Positions 1 to 9,584 of a stretch of DNA of 64,000 nt are shown in pieces. The position numbers and the translations under genes are program-made. Each line of letters starts with the position of its first letter. Position 1 is the stretch's first letter. The notes under the pieces were generated by a model. It saw only the letters and a list, made by a program, of their open reading frames with translations, was not told the origin of the DNA and made no database searches. Source of the DNA: Pseudomonas sp. PB106 (GTDB taxonomy: Bacteria > Pseudomonadota > Gammaproteobacteria > Pseudomonadales > Pseudomonadaceae); assembly GCF_009764645.1 (NCBI RefSeq), contig NZ_RWIM01000081.1:55442-119441 (forward strand), in the 5' to 3' direction.

Positions 1-1164
1 CTGGCTGCCGACCATTTCCGCTACTTCGCTGGCTGCCTGCGCGCCCAGGAAGGCAGCGCGGCCGAAATCGACGGCAACACTGTGGCCTATCACATTCATG
101 AACCGCTGGGCGTGGTCGGCCAGATCATCCCGTGGAACTTCCCGATTCTGATGGCCGCGTGGAAACTTGCGCCAGCCTTGGCAGCAGGTAACTGCGTCGT
201 GCTGAAACCGGCCGAACAAACCCCGCTGGGCATCACCGTGTTGCTGGAACTGATCGGCGACCTGCTGCCACCGGGCGTGCTGAACATTGTTCAGGGTTAT
301 GGCAAAGAAGCCGGCGAAGCGCTGGCCACCAGCAAACGCATCGCCAAGATCGCTTTCACCGGCTCGACCCCGGTTGGCTCGCACATCATGAAATGCGCAG
401 CCGAAAACATCATTCCGTCCACCGTGGAACTGGGCGGCAAGTCGCCGAACATCTTCTTCGAAGACATCATGCAGGCCGAGCCGACGTTCATCGAGAAAGC
501 CGCTGAAGGTCTGGTGCTGGCGTTCTTCAACCAGGGCGAAGTCTGCACCTGCCCATCGCGTGCACTGGTACAAGAGTCGATCTACGACGAGTTCATGGCT
601 GTCGTGATGAAGAAAGTCCTGCAAATCAAACGCGGCGATCCGCTGGACACCGACACCATGGTCGGCGCGCAGGCGTCCGAGCAGCAATTCGACAAGATTC
701 TTTCGTACCTGGAAATCGCCAAGGGCGAAGGTGCCGAGCTGCTGACCGGCGGCAAGGTGGAAAAACTCGAGGGCAACCTGTCGACCGGCTATTACATCCA
801 GCCGACCCTGCTCAAGGGCACCAACAAGATGCGCGTGTTCCAGGAAGAAATCTTCGGCCCGGTGGTGAGCATCACCACGTTCAAGGACGAAGCCGAGGCA
901 CTGGCGATTGCCAACGACACCGAGTTCGGCCTCGGTGCCGGCCTGTGGACTCGCGACATCAACCGCGCCTACCGCATGGGCCGTGCGATCAAGGCTGGTC
1001 GCGTGTGGACCAACTGCTACCACCTGTACCCGGCGCATGCTGCATTTGGCGGGTACAAGAAGTCTGGCGTTGGGCGTGAGACGCACAAGATGATGCTCGA
1101 TCACTATCAGCAGACCAAAAACCTGCTGGTGAGCTACGACATCAACCCGTTGGGCTTCTTCTAA
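1..1164 (+). CDS. exaC: NAD-dependent aldehyde dehydrogenase, 5'-truncated by the window edge
   Basis: The reading frame is open from base 1, so 387 C-terminal residues are visible and roughly the first 120 of a family length near 506 are missing. The protein oxidises acetaldehyde and similar aldehydes to acids with NAD. The nucleotide-binding PWNFP segment, the ELGGKSP motif with the general-base glutamate, and the active-site motif FFNQGEVC (catalytic Cys codon at 544-546) are all present, as is the GPV segment of the EEIFGPV cofactor motif. The C-terminus, ending near NPLGFF, is intact. It lies directly before the ethanolamine permease and lyase genes, whose product is acetaldehyde, so a role in removing that acetaldehyde is the natural inference. 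Confidence 0.93.
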   Translation: MAADHFRYFAGCLRAQEGSAAEIDGNTVAYHIHEPLGVVGQIIPWNFPILMAAWKLAPALAAGNCVVLKPAEQTPLGITVLLELIGDLLPPGVLNIVQGYGKEAGEALATSKRIAKIAFTGSTPVGSHIMKCAAENIIPSTVELGGKSPNIFFEDIMQAEPTFIEKAAEGLVLAFFNQGEVCTCPSRALVQESIYDEFMAVVMKKVLQIKRGDPLDTDTMVGAQASEQQFDKILSYLEIAKGEGAELLTGGKVEKLEGNLSTGYYIQPTLLKGTNKMRVFQEEIFGPVVSITTFKDEAEALAIANDTEFGLGAGLWTRDINRAYRMGRAIKAGRVWTNCYHLYPAHAAFGGYKKSGVGRETHKMMLDHYQQTKNLLVSYDINPLGFF

Positions 1165-1210
1165 AACCCTTGGGCGACTCAGATATTTCTGTGTTGCCCT
1201 CCAGATAGCT

Positions 1211-1300
1211 ATCGCTGGCAAGCCAGCTCCCACAGGGTTGTGGGTGAGCCCAGATTTTGAGCCCAACTCAAATCACTGTGGGAGCTGGCTTGCCAGCGAT
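1211..1300. repeat. REP-like inverted pair
   Basis: Two inverted copies of a REP-like unit with core GTGGGAGCTGGCTTGCC (left 1211-1237, right 1276-1300) can fold into a large hairpin. Such doublets are common between Pseudomonas genes. It sits just after exaC and may help end its transcript. The rest of the 305-base gap to eat holds the sigma-54 promoter. Confidence 0.8.
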
Positions 1301-1339
1301 GGCGTCCTCAATGACACACCACTAATGGCCTGGCCGCTC

Positions 1340-1354
1340 TGGCACGGCCCTTGC
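1340..1354 (+). promoter_or_regulatory. sigma-54 (RpoN) promoter for eat-eutBC
   Basis: The sequence TGGCACGGCCCTTGC matches the -24/-12 consensus TGGCACN5TTGC with correct spacing. It lies 115 bases before the eat start. Ethanolamine genes of P. aeruginosa are known to need a sigma-54-dependent activator (EatR), so this site fits the established biology. The activator gene is not in the window. Confidence 0.8.
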
Positions 1355-1469
1355 GTACCCGTCATTCAGGATTTGCACTGAAACTGCCGCTGCGTGAACA
1401 GCAACCCATCCACCCAACCGCCATACCCGAAAGTCCAACAGATCGAACAATAAAAAACAGAGAGGACTT

Positions 1470-2840
1470 ATGACTTCCACCACACAGCTCAAACCCACAC
1501 TCGGCACCCTGCATCTTTGGGGCATTGCCGTCGGCCTGGTGATTTCTGGCGAATACTTCGGCTGGAGCTACGGCTGGGGCACCGCCGGCACCCTGGGTTT
1601 TCTGGTCACGGCGCTGATGGTCGCGACCATGTACACCTGCTTCATCTTCAGTTTCACCGAATTGACCACCGCCATCCCACACGCCGGCGGGCCATTTGCC
1701 TACAGCCGTCGGGCGTTCGGCGAGAAAGGCGGATTGATCGCCGGCATCGCCACGCTGATCGAATTCGTCTTTGCGCCACCGGCGATTGCCATGGCCATCG
1801 GTGCTTATCTGAATGTGCAATATCCCGAGCTTGATCCGAAGATCGCCGCCGTCGGCGCCTATTTCGTGTTCATGACCCTGAATATTCTCGGTGTCAGCAT
1901 CGCGGCGACCTTCGAGCTGGTGGTCACCGTACTCGCCGTCGCCGAGTTGCTGGTGTTCATGGGCGTGGTCGCGCCGGGCTTCAGCTTCAGCAATTTCGTG
2001 CTCAATGGCTGGTCGGGTGCCAACGAATTCACCATGGCTTCGATTCCGGGAATCTTTGCCGCGATACCGTTCGCGATCTGGTTCTTCCTCGCCATCGAAG
2101 GCGCCGCCATGGCCGCCGAAGAGGCGAAAGACCCGAAACGCACGATCCCCAAGGCTTACGTCAGCGGCATTCTGACCTTGGTGTTCCTGGCCATCGGCGT
2201 GATGGTCATGGCCGGCGGCGTTGGCGACTGGCGTCAGCTGTCGAACATCAACGATCCGCTGCCGCAAGCGATGAAAGCCGTGGTCGGCAATAACTCGACG
2301 TGGATGCACATGCTGGTGTGGATCGGTCTGTTCGGGCTGGTGGCGAGTTTCCACGGGATCATTCTCGGCTACTCGCGACAGTTCTTCGCCCTCGCCCGCG
2401 CCGGTTATTTGCCGAAAGGCCTGGCCAAGCTCTCGCGCTTTCAGACCCCGCACCGGGCGATTCTGGCCGGTGGCGTGATCGGCATTGCGGCGATCTACAG
2501 CGATGGTCTGGTCAATCTGCAAGGCATGACCCTGACGGCGGCGATGATCACCATGTCGGTGTTTGGCGCGATCGTGATGTACATCATCAGCATGCTCAGC
2601 CTGTTCAAACTGCGCAAAACCGAACCGAATCTGGAACGCACCTTCCGGGCGCCGGGCTATCCGGTGGTGCCGGCGATTGCGCTGTTTCTGGCGGTGGTGT
2701 GCCTGGTGGCGATGGCGTGGTTCAACACGCTGATCGGTTGTGTGTTCCTCGGTTTCATGGCCGCCGGGTATCTGTATTTCCAGCTGACTGCCAAGCAACG
2801 CTCCGAAGCGCCGGCAGACGCTATGCTCGAAGGTATCTGA
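1470..2840 (+). CDS. eat: Ethanolamine permease, APC superfamily
   Basis: The 456-residue protein has about twelve hydrophobic helices and the amino acid-polyamine-organocation fold. The N-terminal segment around LWGIAVGLVISGEYFGWSYG is typical of ethanolamine permeases. It should import ethanolamine across the inner membrane. An AGAGAGG ribosome site lies a few bases before the ATG. Its neighbours are the aldehyde dehydrogenase upstream and eutBC downstream, which fixes the substrate better than the fold alone. Expression should follow the sigma-54 promoter at 1340-1354. The gap to eutB is 164 bases and holds a REP-like hairpin, so expression of the two may be uneven. Confidence 0.92.
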   Translation: MTSTTQLKPTLGTLHLWGIAVGLVISGEYFGWSYGWGTAGTLGFLVTALMVATMYTCFIFSFTELTTAIPHAGGPFAYSRRAFGEKGGLIAGIATLIEFVFAPPAIAMAIGAYLNVQYPELDPKIAAVGAYFVFMTLNILGVSIAATFELVVTVLAVAELLVFMGVVAPGFSFSNFVLNGWSGANEFTMASIPGIFAAIPFAIWFFLAIEGAAMAAEEAKDPKRTIPKAYVSGILTLVFLAIGVMVMAGGVGDWRQLSNINDPLPQAMKAVVGNNSTWMHMLVWIGLFGLVASFHGIILGYSRQFFALARAGYLPKGLAKLSRFQTPHRAILAGGVIGIAAIYSDGLVNLQGMTLTAAMITMSVFGAIVMYIISMLSLFKLRKTEPNLERTFRAPGYPVVPAIALFLAVVCLVAMAWFNTLIGCVFLGFMAAGYLYFQLTAKQRSEAPADAMLEGI

Positions 2841-2890
2841 CTGCCATATAAAAGTGCACAGCGCCCAGTCAGGCACTGTGCTGGAACCCT

Positions 2891-2974
2891 GTAGGAGCTG
2901 CCGCAGGCTGCGATCTTTTGATCTTGATCTTCTTAACAGCAAGATCAAAAGATCGCAGCCTTCGGCAGTTCCTA
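2891..2974. repeat. REP-like inverted pair between eat and eutB
   Basis: Two inverted units of the GTAGGAGCTGCCG...CGATCTTTTGATC type flank a short centre and can form a long hairpin. The same unit occurs at 51568-51670 and 63937-64000. Inside an operon it could stabilise the upstream mRNA; that is an inference. Confidence 0.8.
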
Positions 2975-3004
2975 TAGGGGGTTTATCGTTTACAGGAGGA
3001 TATT

Positions 3005-4399
3005 GTGGCCGCATTCGCCCATTCCGTCGGCGCCCAGACCTATCGCTTCGACAGCCTGAAGGACGTCATGGCCAAGGCCAGCCCGGCGCGCTCCGGGGAT
3101 TTCCTCGCCGGTGTCGCCGCGCTCAACGACGGCGAGCGCGTGGCCGCGCAAATGGCGCTGGCCGACATCCCGCTCACGCATTTCCTGCAGGAAGCGCTGA
3201 TTCCCTACGAGTCCGATGAAGTCACTCGACTGATCATCGACACCCACGACAAACAAGCCTTTGCCTTGGTCAGCCACCTCACCGTCGGCGGCTTCCGTGA
3301 CTGGCTGCTCAGTGACGCAGCTGACGAAACCAGCCTGCGCAACCTCGCACCCGGCCTGACCCCGGAAATGGTCGCCGCCGTGTCGAAGATCATGCGCGTG
3401 CAGGATCTGGTGCTGGTGGCGCAGAAGATTCGCGTGGTAACAAAGTTTCGCGGCACCCTTGGCCTGCGCGGGCGCCTGTCGACGCGCCTGCAACCGAATC
3501 ACCCAACCGACGAACCATCCGGCATCGCCGCGAGCATTCTCGACGGTCTGCTCTACGGTAATGGCGACGCGATGATCGGCATCAACCCGGCCACCGACAG
3601 CATTGCCTCGATCTGCGCGATGCTGGAGATGCTCGATGCGATCATCCAGCGCTACGACATCCCGACCCAGGCCTGCGTGCTGACCCACGTCACCACGTCC
3701 ATCGAGGCGATCAACCGAGGCGTGCCGCTCGACCTGGTGTTCCAGTCGATTGCTGGCACCGAAGCGGCCAACGCCAGTTTCGGCATCAACCTCAACGTAT
3801 TGCAGGAAGGCTACGACGCCGGTTTGAGCCTGAATCGCGGCACCCTCGGACAAAACCTGATGTATTTCGAGACCGGTCAAGGCAGCGCACTGTCGGCCAA
3901 CGCCCATCATGGCGTCGACCAACAGACCTGCGAGACGCGGGCCTACGCCGTGGCGCGACACTTCAAGCCGTTCCTGGTGAACACCGTCGTAGGATTTATC
4001 GGCCCGGAGTACCTGTACAACGGCAAGCAGATCATCCGCGCCGGCCTCGAAGACCACTTCTGCGGCAAGCTGCTCGGCGTGCCGATGGGCTGCGACATCT
4101 GCTACACCAACCACGCCGAAGCCGATCAGGACGACATGGACACCCTGCTGACGCTCTTGGGTGTCGCCGGGATCAACTTCATCATGGGCATCCCCGGCTC
4201 CGACGACATCATGCTCAACTACCAGACCACGTCGTTCCACGACGCGCTCTACGCGCGCCAGACCCTGGGCTTGAAACCCGCCCCGGAGTTCGAGCAGTGG
4301 CTGGCGAACATGGGCATCTTCACGCAAGCGGACGGCAAGGTTCGCTTCGGAAACAACCTGCCGCCGGCCTTCCGCCAGGCGTTGGCGCAACTGGGATGA
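3005..4399 (+). CDS. eutB: Ethanolamine ammonia-lyase, large subunit
   Basis: The 464-residue protein is the normal length for the heavy chain of the adenosylcobalamin-dependent lyase that converts ethanolamine to acetaldehyde and ammonia. The start is GTG, supported by a strong AGGAGG five bases upstream. It ends in a four-base ATGA overlap with eutC, so the two subunits are translationally coupled, as expected for a fixed-ratio complex. No microcompartment shell genes are nearby, which fits the simple Pseudomonas form of the pathway. Confidence 0.96.
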   Translation: MAAFAHSVGAQTYRFDSLKDVMAKASPARSGDFLAGVAALNDGERVAAQMALADIPLTHFLQEALIPYESDEVTRLIIDTHDKQAFALVSHLTVGGFRDWLLSDAADETSLRNLAPGLTPEMVAAVSKIMRVQDLVLVAQKIRVVTKFRGTLGLRGRLSTRLQPNHPTDEPSGIAASILDGLLYGNGDAMIGINPATDSIASICAMLEMLDAIIQRYDIPTQACVLTHVTTSIEAINRGVPLDLVFQSIAGTEAANASFGINLNVLQEGYDAGLSLNRGTLGQNLMYFETGQGSALSANAHHGVDQQTCETRAYAVARHFKPFLVNTVVGFIGPEYLYNGKQIIRAGLEDHFCGKLLGVPMGCDICYTNHAEADQDDMDTLLTLLGVAGINFIMGIPGSDDIMLNYQTTSFHDALYARQTLGLKPAPEFEQWLANMGIFTQADGKVRFGNNLPPAFRQALAQLG

Positions 4400-5229
4400 G
4401 CCGTATGGAAAAACCGCCCGTGGACCCGCAAAACCCTTGGCTGGAACTACGCCGACTGACCCCGGCGCGCATCGCTCTCGGTCGCACCGGCACCAGCCTG
4501 CCGACGACCGCGCAACTGGATTTCCAGTTCGCCCACGCCCAGGCACGCGATGCTGTGCATCTGCCGTTCGATCACGCTGGCCTCAGTACGCAATTGATTG
4601 AGCGCGGGCGCGAGAGCCTGCTGTTGCACAGCGCCGCCGTGGATCGCAACAGCTATCTGCAACGCCCGGATCTGGGGCGCAAGCTCAGCGATGACTCAGC
4701 ACAAAGCCTGCGTGACTATGCGGCGGCGCATCCGGGCGGCGTGGATCTGGCAATTGTCGTGGCTGATGGCCTGTCGGCGCTGGCGGTGCATCGCCATACG
4801 CTGCCGTTTCTTACCCGTCTGGAAGAACAAATGGCCGGCGATGACTGGTCAATTGCACCGGTCGTGCTGGTGGAACAGGGCCGCGTCGCGGTCGGTGATG
4901 AAATCGGCCAGTTGCTCGGCGCAAAAATGCTGGTGATGCTGATCGGCGAGCGGCCGGGCCTCAGCTCGCCGGACAGCCTCGGTTTATATTTCACCTACAA
5001 TCCAAAAATCGGCCTGACCGACGCCTACCGCAATTGCATCTCCAACGTGCGGCTCGAAGGCTTGAGCTACGGCATGGCGGCGCATCGCTTGCTGTATCTG
5101 ATGCGTGAAGCCTGTCGACGGCAGTTGTCGGGGGTCAACCTGAAGGACGAAGCACAGGTTCAGACGCTGGAATCGGATGCCGGTGTAGATATGAAGGGCA
5201 ATTTCCTACTCGACCCGCCCACAACCTGA
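4396..5229 (+). CDS. eutC: Ethanolamine ammonia-lyase, small subunit
   Basis: The 277-residue protein begins at the ATG that overlaps the eutB stop (ATGA), giving [10 protein letters not shown]; a second ATG three codons on is an alternative. It matches the light chain of ethanolamine ammonia-lyase across its length, including the [14 protein letters not shown] and [11 protein letters not shown] regions typical of the family. With EutB it forms the coenzyme B12 enzyme. The open frame upstream of 4396 lies inside eutB and is not used. Confidence 0.95.
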   Translation: MSRMEKPPVDPQNPWLELRRLTPARIALGRTGTSLPTTAQLDFQFAHAQARDAVHLPFDHAGLSTQLIERGRESLLLHSAAVDRNSYLQRPDLGRKLSDDSAQSLRDYAAAHPGGVDLAIVVADGLSALAVHRHTLPFLTRLEEQMAGDDWSIAPVVLVEQGRVAVGDEIGQLLGAKMLVMLIGERPGLSSPDSLGLYFTYNPKIGLTDAYRNCISNVRLEGLSYGMAAHRLLYLMREACRRQLSGVNLKDEAQVQTLESDAGVDMKGNFLLDPPTT

Positions 5230-5344
5230 ACCGTTTCCGCATTGCGTTTCTGCGCTGGTTTCAGGCAGGATCGATGCACGGCCGCCCGGGTTTCCCATCG
5301 CCGTCAGAGCAGTTGAAGACAGCCACTTGAAGACGAGACCTATC

Positions 5345-5806
5345 ATGCGGATTATTCAAGCGACCCTCGAACATCTGGATTTGTTGACCCCGTTGTTCGT
5401 CAAATATCGCGAGTTCTACGGTTCCCTGCCTTACCCGGATTCCTCCCGCGCGTTTCTCGAAAAACGCCTGCGCCGCAAGGAATCGGTGATCTATCTGGCC
5501 CTGGCCGATGATGACGACAAGAAACTGATGGGCTTCTGTCAGCTCTACCCAAGCTTTTCCTCGCTGTCGCTCAAGCGCGTGTGGATCCTCAATGACATCT
5601 ATGTCGCCGAAGACGCCCGCCGCCAATTGGTCGCCGACAACCTGATCCGCACCGCGAAAAAAATGGCCAAGGAAACCCAAGCCGTGCGCATGCGCGTTTC
5701 CACCAGCAGCAATAACGAAGTCGCGCAGAAAACCTACGAATCCATCGGGTTCAAGGAAGACACCGAGTTCAAGAACTATGTACTGCCGATCAGCGACGAG
5801 CTCTGA
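5345..5806 (+). CDS. GNAT-family N-acetyltransferase
   Basis: The 153-residue protein has the single-domain GNAT fold: a Leu/Lys-rich centre, the strand WILNDIYVAEDARRQ leading to the acetyl-CoA pyrophosphate loop, and the C-terminal N-E-VAQKTYESIGF motif. The substrate cannot be read from sequence. The ATG at 5345 is preferred over an in-frame TTG 18 bases upstream. It is separated from eutC by 115 bases and is probably its own unit. Confidence 0.85.
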   Translation: MRIIQATLEHLDLLTPLFVKYREFYGSLPYPDSSRAFLEKRLRRKESVIYLALADDDDKKLMGFCQLYPSFSSLSLKRVWILNDIYVAEDARRQLVADNLIRTAKKMAKETQAVRMRVSTSSNNEVAQKTYESIGFKEDTEFKNYVLPISDEL

Positions 5807-5929
5807 TCGCGCCTACAACCTGTGATGAGGGAGCCCGCTCCCTCAGAAACGCAAATCACATCCCTGACAATTGTTCACACCTCGACATCCCTCGCTACAA
5901 AACCAACGCGCTTTTCGTCCTTCAGACCG

Positions 5930-5935
5930 TATAAT
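5930..5935 (+). promoter_or_regulatory. Possible -10 box before the DedA gene
   Basis: A perfect TATAAT lies 104 bases before the DedA-family start. No good -35 element is visible at the right distance, so only the -10 is claimed. Confidence 0.35.
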
Positions 5936-6038
5936 CCCGATCTTTCCGGCTTGTAAGAAAAACTACACCCCGCTGTAGGCTTACTCCCGATTTACCCGCA
6001 CAGACCCGCTGAGTCGGGCCGCCACCACAGGTGCCCCC

Positions 6039-6689
6039 ATGGATTTCAACCCGCTCGACCTTATCCTGCATCTCGACGTTTACCTCGATTTGCTGGTGAA
6101 CAACTATGGGCCATGGATCTACGCCATCCTGTTTTTGGTGATCTTCTGTGAAACCGGTCTGGTCGTGATGCCGTTCCTGCCGGGCGATTCGCTGTTGTTC
6201 ATTGCCGGCGCCGTGGCGGCTGGCGGGGGCATGGACCCCGTGTTGCTAGGCGGTTTGCTGATGCTGGCAGCGATCATGGGGGACAGTACCAACTACGTGA
6301 TCGGACGAACGGCGGGGGAAAAGCTGTTCAGCAATCCCAATTCGAAAATCTTCCGTCGCGACTACCTGCAAAAAACCCACGATTTCTATGACAAGCACGG
6401 CGGCAAGACCGTGACCCTGGCGCGCTTCCTGCCAATCATTCGTACCTTTGCGCCGTTCGTCGCCGGTGTGGCGCGGATGCCTTACCCACGCTTTTTCGGC
6501 TTCAGCGTGCTCGGCACCATCCTCTGGGTGGGCGGTCTGGTGACGCTGGGTTACTTCTTCGGCAACGTGCCATTCATCAAGAAAAACCTGTCGCTGCTGG
6601 TAGTCGCAATCATCCTGCTGTCGCTGATACCGATGATTCTCGGCGTGGTTCGCAGCCGTTTCGGCGGCAGCAAAGTCGAATCGCACTAA
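6039..6689 (+). CDS. DedA/SNARE-associated family inner-membrane protein
   Basis: The 216-residue integral membrane protein has the DedA layout: hydrophobic N-terminus, the E-T-GLVVMPFLPGDSLL segment, the re-entrant G-x-R region FLPIIRTFAPFVAGV, and C-terminal helices. DedA proteins act as lipid (undecaprenyl-phosphate or phospholipid) flippases in the inner membrane. Which lipid this one moves is not shown. It is followed after only three bases by mtfA, suggesting one transcript. Confidence 0.92.
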   Translation: MDFNPLDLILHLDVYLDLLVNNYGPWIYAILFLVIFCETGLVVMPFLPGDSLLFIAGAVAAGGGMDPVLLGGLLMLAAIMGDSTNYVIGRTAGEKLFSNPNSKIFRRDYLQKTHDFYDKHGGKTVTLARFLPIIRTFAPFVAGVARMPYPRFFGFSVLGTILWVGGLVTLGYFFGNVPFIKKNLSLLVVAIILLSLIPMILGVVRSRFGGSKVESH

Positions 6690-6692
6690 GCA

Positions 6693-7505
6693 ATGTGGTC
6701 GCTGAGCGCCTGGCGTCGCCGGCGCATCCTGGCGAAACACCCGATTGCCGACGACATGTGGCAACGGGTGCGCCATCACCTGAGCTTTCTCGACGGCATC
6801 ACTGCCGAGCAAGACCAGTGGCTACGCGAAGCCTGCGTGCTGTTCCTCGAAGAAAAACACCTGACCGCCCTGCCCGGCGTCGAGCTGCATCAGGAGCAAC
6901 GCTTGTTGCTCGCAGCCCAGGCGCAATTGCCGCTGCTCAATCTCGGCGATCTGAACTGGTATCAGGGTTTTCACGAAATCGTTCTCTATCCCGACGACTT
7001 CCTCAGCCCCCAGCGCCATCGCGACGCCAGCGGCATTGAGCACGAATGGGACGGCGAACACAGCGGCGAAGCGTGGCAACAGGGTCCGATCATTCTCGCT
7101 TGGCCCGGCGTCATGGCCAGTGGTGGCTGGGAAGGTTACAACCTGGTGATCCACGAACTGGCGCATAAACTCGACATGCTCAACGGCGACGCCAACGGCC
7201 TGCCACCGCTGCACGCCGATATGCGTGTCAGCGACTGGGCTGAAGTCATGCAGGCCGCTTATGACGATCTCGATGGCCAGCTCGAGCGCAACCCCGATGC
7301 CGAAACGGCCATCGATCCTTACGCCGCCGAAAACCCTGCGGAGTTCTTTGCGGTCACCAGCGAGTACTTCTTCAGCGCCCCGGATCTGCTGCACGAGGCT
7401 TATCCACAGGTCTATGCGCAGTTGCAGCTTTTTTACCGCCAGGATCCGTTGGGCAGGTTGCGGCAACTTCAGGCCACAGACCCGGTCTATCAGGCGCACG
7501 AGTAA
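6693..7505 (+). CDS. mtfA: Zinc-dependent peptidase, MtfA family
   Basis: The 270-residue cytosolic protein carries the zincin motif HELAH at residues 154-158, and a downstream NPAEFFAV stretch that supplies the third metal ligand in the family. In E. coli MtfA binds the Mlc repressor and has aminopeptidase activity. Pseudomonas homologues are usually named only by family. It starts three bases after the DedA gene. Confidence 0.9.
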   Translation: MWSLSAWRRRRILAKHPIADDMWQRVRHHLSFLDGITAEQDQWLREACVLFLEEKHLTALPGVELHQEQRLLLAAQAQLPLLNLGDLNWYQGFHEIVLYPDDFLSPQRHRDASGIEHEWDGEHSGEAWQQGPIILAWPGVMASGGWEGYNLVIHELAHKLDMLNGDANGLPPLHADMRVSDWAEVMQAAYDDLDGQLERNPDAETAIDPYAAENPAEFFAVTSEYFFSAPDLLHEAYPQVYAQLQLFYRQDPLGRLRQLQATDPVYQAHE

Positions 7506-7550
7506 GCGCTGCACGACTTCTGGTACGTGGCGTCGGCGTAGGAATATGCC

Positions 7551-7556
7551 TATAAT
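7551..7556 (+). promoter_or_regulatory. -10 box of the ppa promoter
   Basis: TATAAT lies 62 bases before the ppa start. The -35 region (TGGCGT at 7528-7533) is weak. Confidence 0.45.
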
Positions 7557-7617
7557 CGCCGCCACTTTTTGGTCAATCCGGCCAAGTGTTTTTTGTCAAC
7601 TACGGGGGCAACGCCCA

Positions 7618-8145
7618 ATGAGCTACAGCAAGATTCCGGCTGGCAAAGACCTGCCGAACGACATCTACGTCGCGATCGAGATCCCGGCCAACCACGCGCC
7701 GATCAAATACGAAATCGACAAAGACAGCGATTGCCTGTTCGTTGACCGTTTCATGGCCACCCCAATGTTCTACCCGGCCAACTACGGTTACATTCCGAAC
7801 ACCCTGGCTGACGACGGTGATCCCCTCGACGTGCTGGTTGTGACCCCTTACCCGGTTGCGCCAGGCTCGGTGATCCGCGCCCGCCCAGTCGGCATCCTGA
7901 ACATGACCGACGACGGCGGCGGCGATGCCAAAGTCATCGCAGTGCCGCACGACAAGCTGTCCCAGCTCTATGTCGATGTGAAGGAATACACTGACCTGCC
8001 TCCTCTGCTGATCCAGCAGATCGAGCACTTCTTCGCGAACTACAAAGATCTCGAAAAAGGCAAATGGGTCAAGATCGAAGGCTGGGCCGGTGCTGACGCC
8101 GCCCGCGAAGCGATCACCAAGTCGGTTGCTGCCTACAAAGGCTAA
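7618..8145 (+). CDS. ppa: Inorganic pyrophosphatase
   Basis: The 175-residue protein is a soluble family I pyrophosphatase that hydrolyses pyrophosphate to phosphate and pulls biosynthetic reactions forward. The metal-binding signature [10 protein letters not shown] is present, as are the [11 protein letters not shown] and EGKW-like ([10 protein letters not shown]) elements. The ATG at 7618 gives the usual N-terminus [10 protein letters not shown] promoter -10 box and a factor-independent terminator bracket it as a single gene. Confidence 0.97.
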   Translation: MSYSKIPAGKDLPNDIYVAIEIPANHAPIKYEIDKDSDCLFVDRFMATPMFYPANYGYIPNTLADDGDPLDVLVVTPYPVAPGSVIRARPVGILNMTDDGGGDAKVIAVPHDKLSQLYVDVKEYTDLPPLLIQQIEHFFANYKDLEKGKWVKIEGWAGADAAREAITKSVAAYKG

Positions 8146-8174
8146 GCGTCTGCGACCCGCGTGATGCTTGACGA

Positions 8175-8200
8175 AAACCCCGGTTGATCCGGGGTTTTTT
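8175..8200 (+). terminator. Rho-independent terminator of ppa
   Basis: A stem AACCCCGG / CCGGGGTT with a short loop is followed by a run of T, 30 bases after the ppa stop. Confidence 0.85.
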
Positions 8201-8314
8201 GTGCGTGGGAAATGCCCTCTTAAACAGAGTGTTTATGGAGGACTACAGAAAAGTTTTAACCTGTGTAATTTCCCACAGGAGCGTCTTACATCCCGTCGCA
8301 AAATACAGGCGCTT

Positions 8315-8337
8315 TTTGAACGCTCGGTTTATTCAAA
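8315..8337. promoter_or_regulatory. Possible operator before the repressor gene
   Basis: An inverted repeat TTTGAA-N11-TTCAAA lies 32 bases before the repressor start. An autoregulatory operator would be expected there, but only the outer six bases on each side match, so support is modest. Confidence 0.3.
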
Positions 8338-8368
8338 CCGCTCTAGCTCGGCCGTAGACTCCGTGTTT

Positions 8369-9112
8369 ATGAGAAAGAACACTAGCGGTCCACGATTCAA
8401 GGCACTCCTGGAAGCAGCGAACATCACCACCACGGGATTCGCCAAGTTCTGGGGCACGGAAGCCCAAAATGTCCACAACTGGTACACCCGAGGTGTGCCG
8501 GCCTATCGTCTGGAAGAAGTCGCGCGCCTGCTGTCGGTCAACAGCGACTGGCTGAAAACCGGCGAGGGCACCAAAGAATCGCCGCGCCTGCAGAACGCCA
8601 GCAACGGCGACACCTTCGACGCCCAAGCCATTCGCGGTGTCTACACCGTCATCGACCCCAACGACATCGACCTGGTGTTCTTCAAGGAAACCCCGCTTAG
8701 CAACGGCTCCGGCAAAACCCATGTCATCCAGGACCCGGATCAATCCATCCGCCTGCTCCGCGCCCAGCTCGATCAACTGGAAGTCAGACACTCAGATGCT
8801 ATCTGCGCGCAAATGATCGGCAACAGCATGGCCGAGCGCATCGAAGACGGTTCCATTGTCGCCATCGACCGCGGCCTGACTCAGGTCGTCGACGGCGAAA
8901 TCTACGCCATCGAACACGACGGCATGCTGCGCATCAAATACCTGCACCGCATGCCCGGCAACGGCCTGCGCATGCGCAGCCACAACAGCGCTGAATACCC
9001 GGACGAAGTTTTCCGCCCGGCGCAGATCGAAGAGCAAAGGATTCACATATTGGGCTGGGTGTTCTGGTGGTCGACCCTGAGCAAACGCCGGCCGGTGGTG
9101 CCATTTCTCTGA
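8369..9112 (+). CDS. XRE-family repressor with LexA/CI-like S24 peptidase domain
   Basis: The 247-residue protein has an N-terminal helix-turn-helix (about 8-65) and a C-terminal LexA-like domain with the Ser-Lys dyad visible at Ser153 (IGNSMAERI) and Lys190 (LRIKYLHR). Such proteins repress phage or pyocin genes until RecA-stimulated cleavage. I see no Ala-Gly or Cys-Gly cleavage pair in the linker between the domains, so the usual self-cleavage may not occur. The ATG at 8369 is chosen because the helix-turn-helix starts right after it. It lies just outside the left end of the island, so it is probably resident rather than cargo. Confidence 0.85.
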   Translation: MRKNTSGPRFKALLEAANITTTGFAKFWGTEAQNVHNWYTRGVPAYRLEEVARLLSVNSDWLKTGEGTKESPRLQNASNGDTFDAQAIRGVYTVIDPNDIDLVFFKETPLSNGSGKTHVIQDPDQSIRLLRAQLDQLEVRHSDAICAQMIGNSMAERIEDGSIVAIDRGLTQVVDGEIYAIEHDGMLRIKYLHRMPGNGLRMRSHNSAEYPDEVFRPAQIEEQRIHILGWVFWWSTLSKRRPVVPFL

Positions 9113-9248
9113 TCTGACGGCTAGCACCTCCTCCTGTAGGAGTGAGCCTGCTCGCGATGAGGCCCTGAAAAACAGTACAAATCCCCAATTTCTACTGCAG
9201 CAGTCGCTCTAAACCGCACTTCAGACTGGGAATTCACGGCAAAACTCA

Positions 9249-9436
9249 GTATCCTGCGCCCCACATTTGCGCATCGACCCGCCCCGCGGCTCAGAGAGCG
9301 CCCGACGCGGCAGACCAACGTCTGACCAAGTCCCACAGCCGGACGCAGATCCGGATGTACGTTTTGAAGGCTGGCGCGGTTTACCAAAAATAAACCAAGC
9401 CAGTCCCCGAGAAGCCGGCCACAAGCCGGCTTTTTA
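9249..9436 (+). ncRNA. Candidate small RNA ending at the island attachment site
   Basis: This stretch of the 472-base gap between the repressor and hsdR has no good reading frame. It has a possible -10 (TATCCT, 9249-9254) with a weak -35 (TGGGAA) 17 bases before it. It ends in a GC-rich hairpin (GCCGGC / GCCGGC) plus five T at 9414-9435. That is the shape of a small RNA gene of about 175 bases. I do not recognise it as a named family. The terminator itself is the left copy of the island's flanking repeat. Confidence 0.35.
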
Positions 9437-9447
9437 ATGCCTGAAAG
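9414..9447. repeat. Left flanking direct repeat of the island (att)
   Basis: A 34-base segment beginning GCCGGCCACAAGCCGGC and running through TTTTTAATGCCTGAAAG recurs at 35534-35568 with one extra T. The copies flank an integrase-bearing region, as expected of attL/attR. The repeat also contains the terminator hairpin of the upstream transcript. Confidence 0.85.
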
Positions 9448-9482
9448 CCACGTAGAATGCGGGCCGGATACAAAACACCATC

Positions 9483-9506
9483 TTTGACCCACACTTTGAC
9501 CCACAC
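9483..9506. repeat. Paired arm-type repeat, left end
   Basis: Two head-to-tail copies of TTTGACCCACAC, 35 bases inside the left att repeat. The same pair occurs at 35395-35418 near the integrase start. Such short direct repeats inside both ends are typical of arm-binding sites of tyrosine integrases. The function is inferred. Confidence 0.6.
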
Positions 9507-9584
9507 TCAAACGCTTGGTTAGCCGCTGCTCCCTCGACTCGATTTCTGTGACACCAACGATCTGTGTCGTCTCATGGCTCACGC

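Noticed and set aside
1362..3014. Long minus-strand open frame opposite eat
   Set aside because: It mirrors the permease gene in GC-rich DNA and encodes an implausible His/Arg/Gly-rich product; eat has clear membrane helices and a ribosome site.
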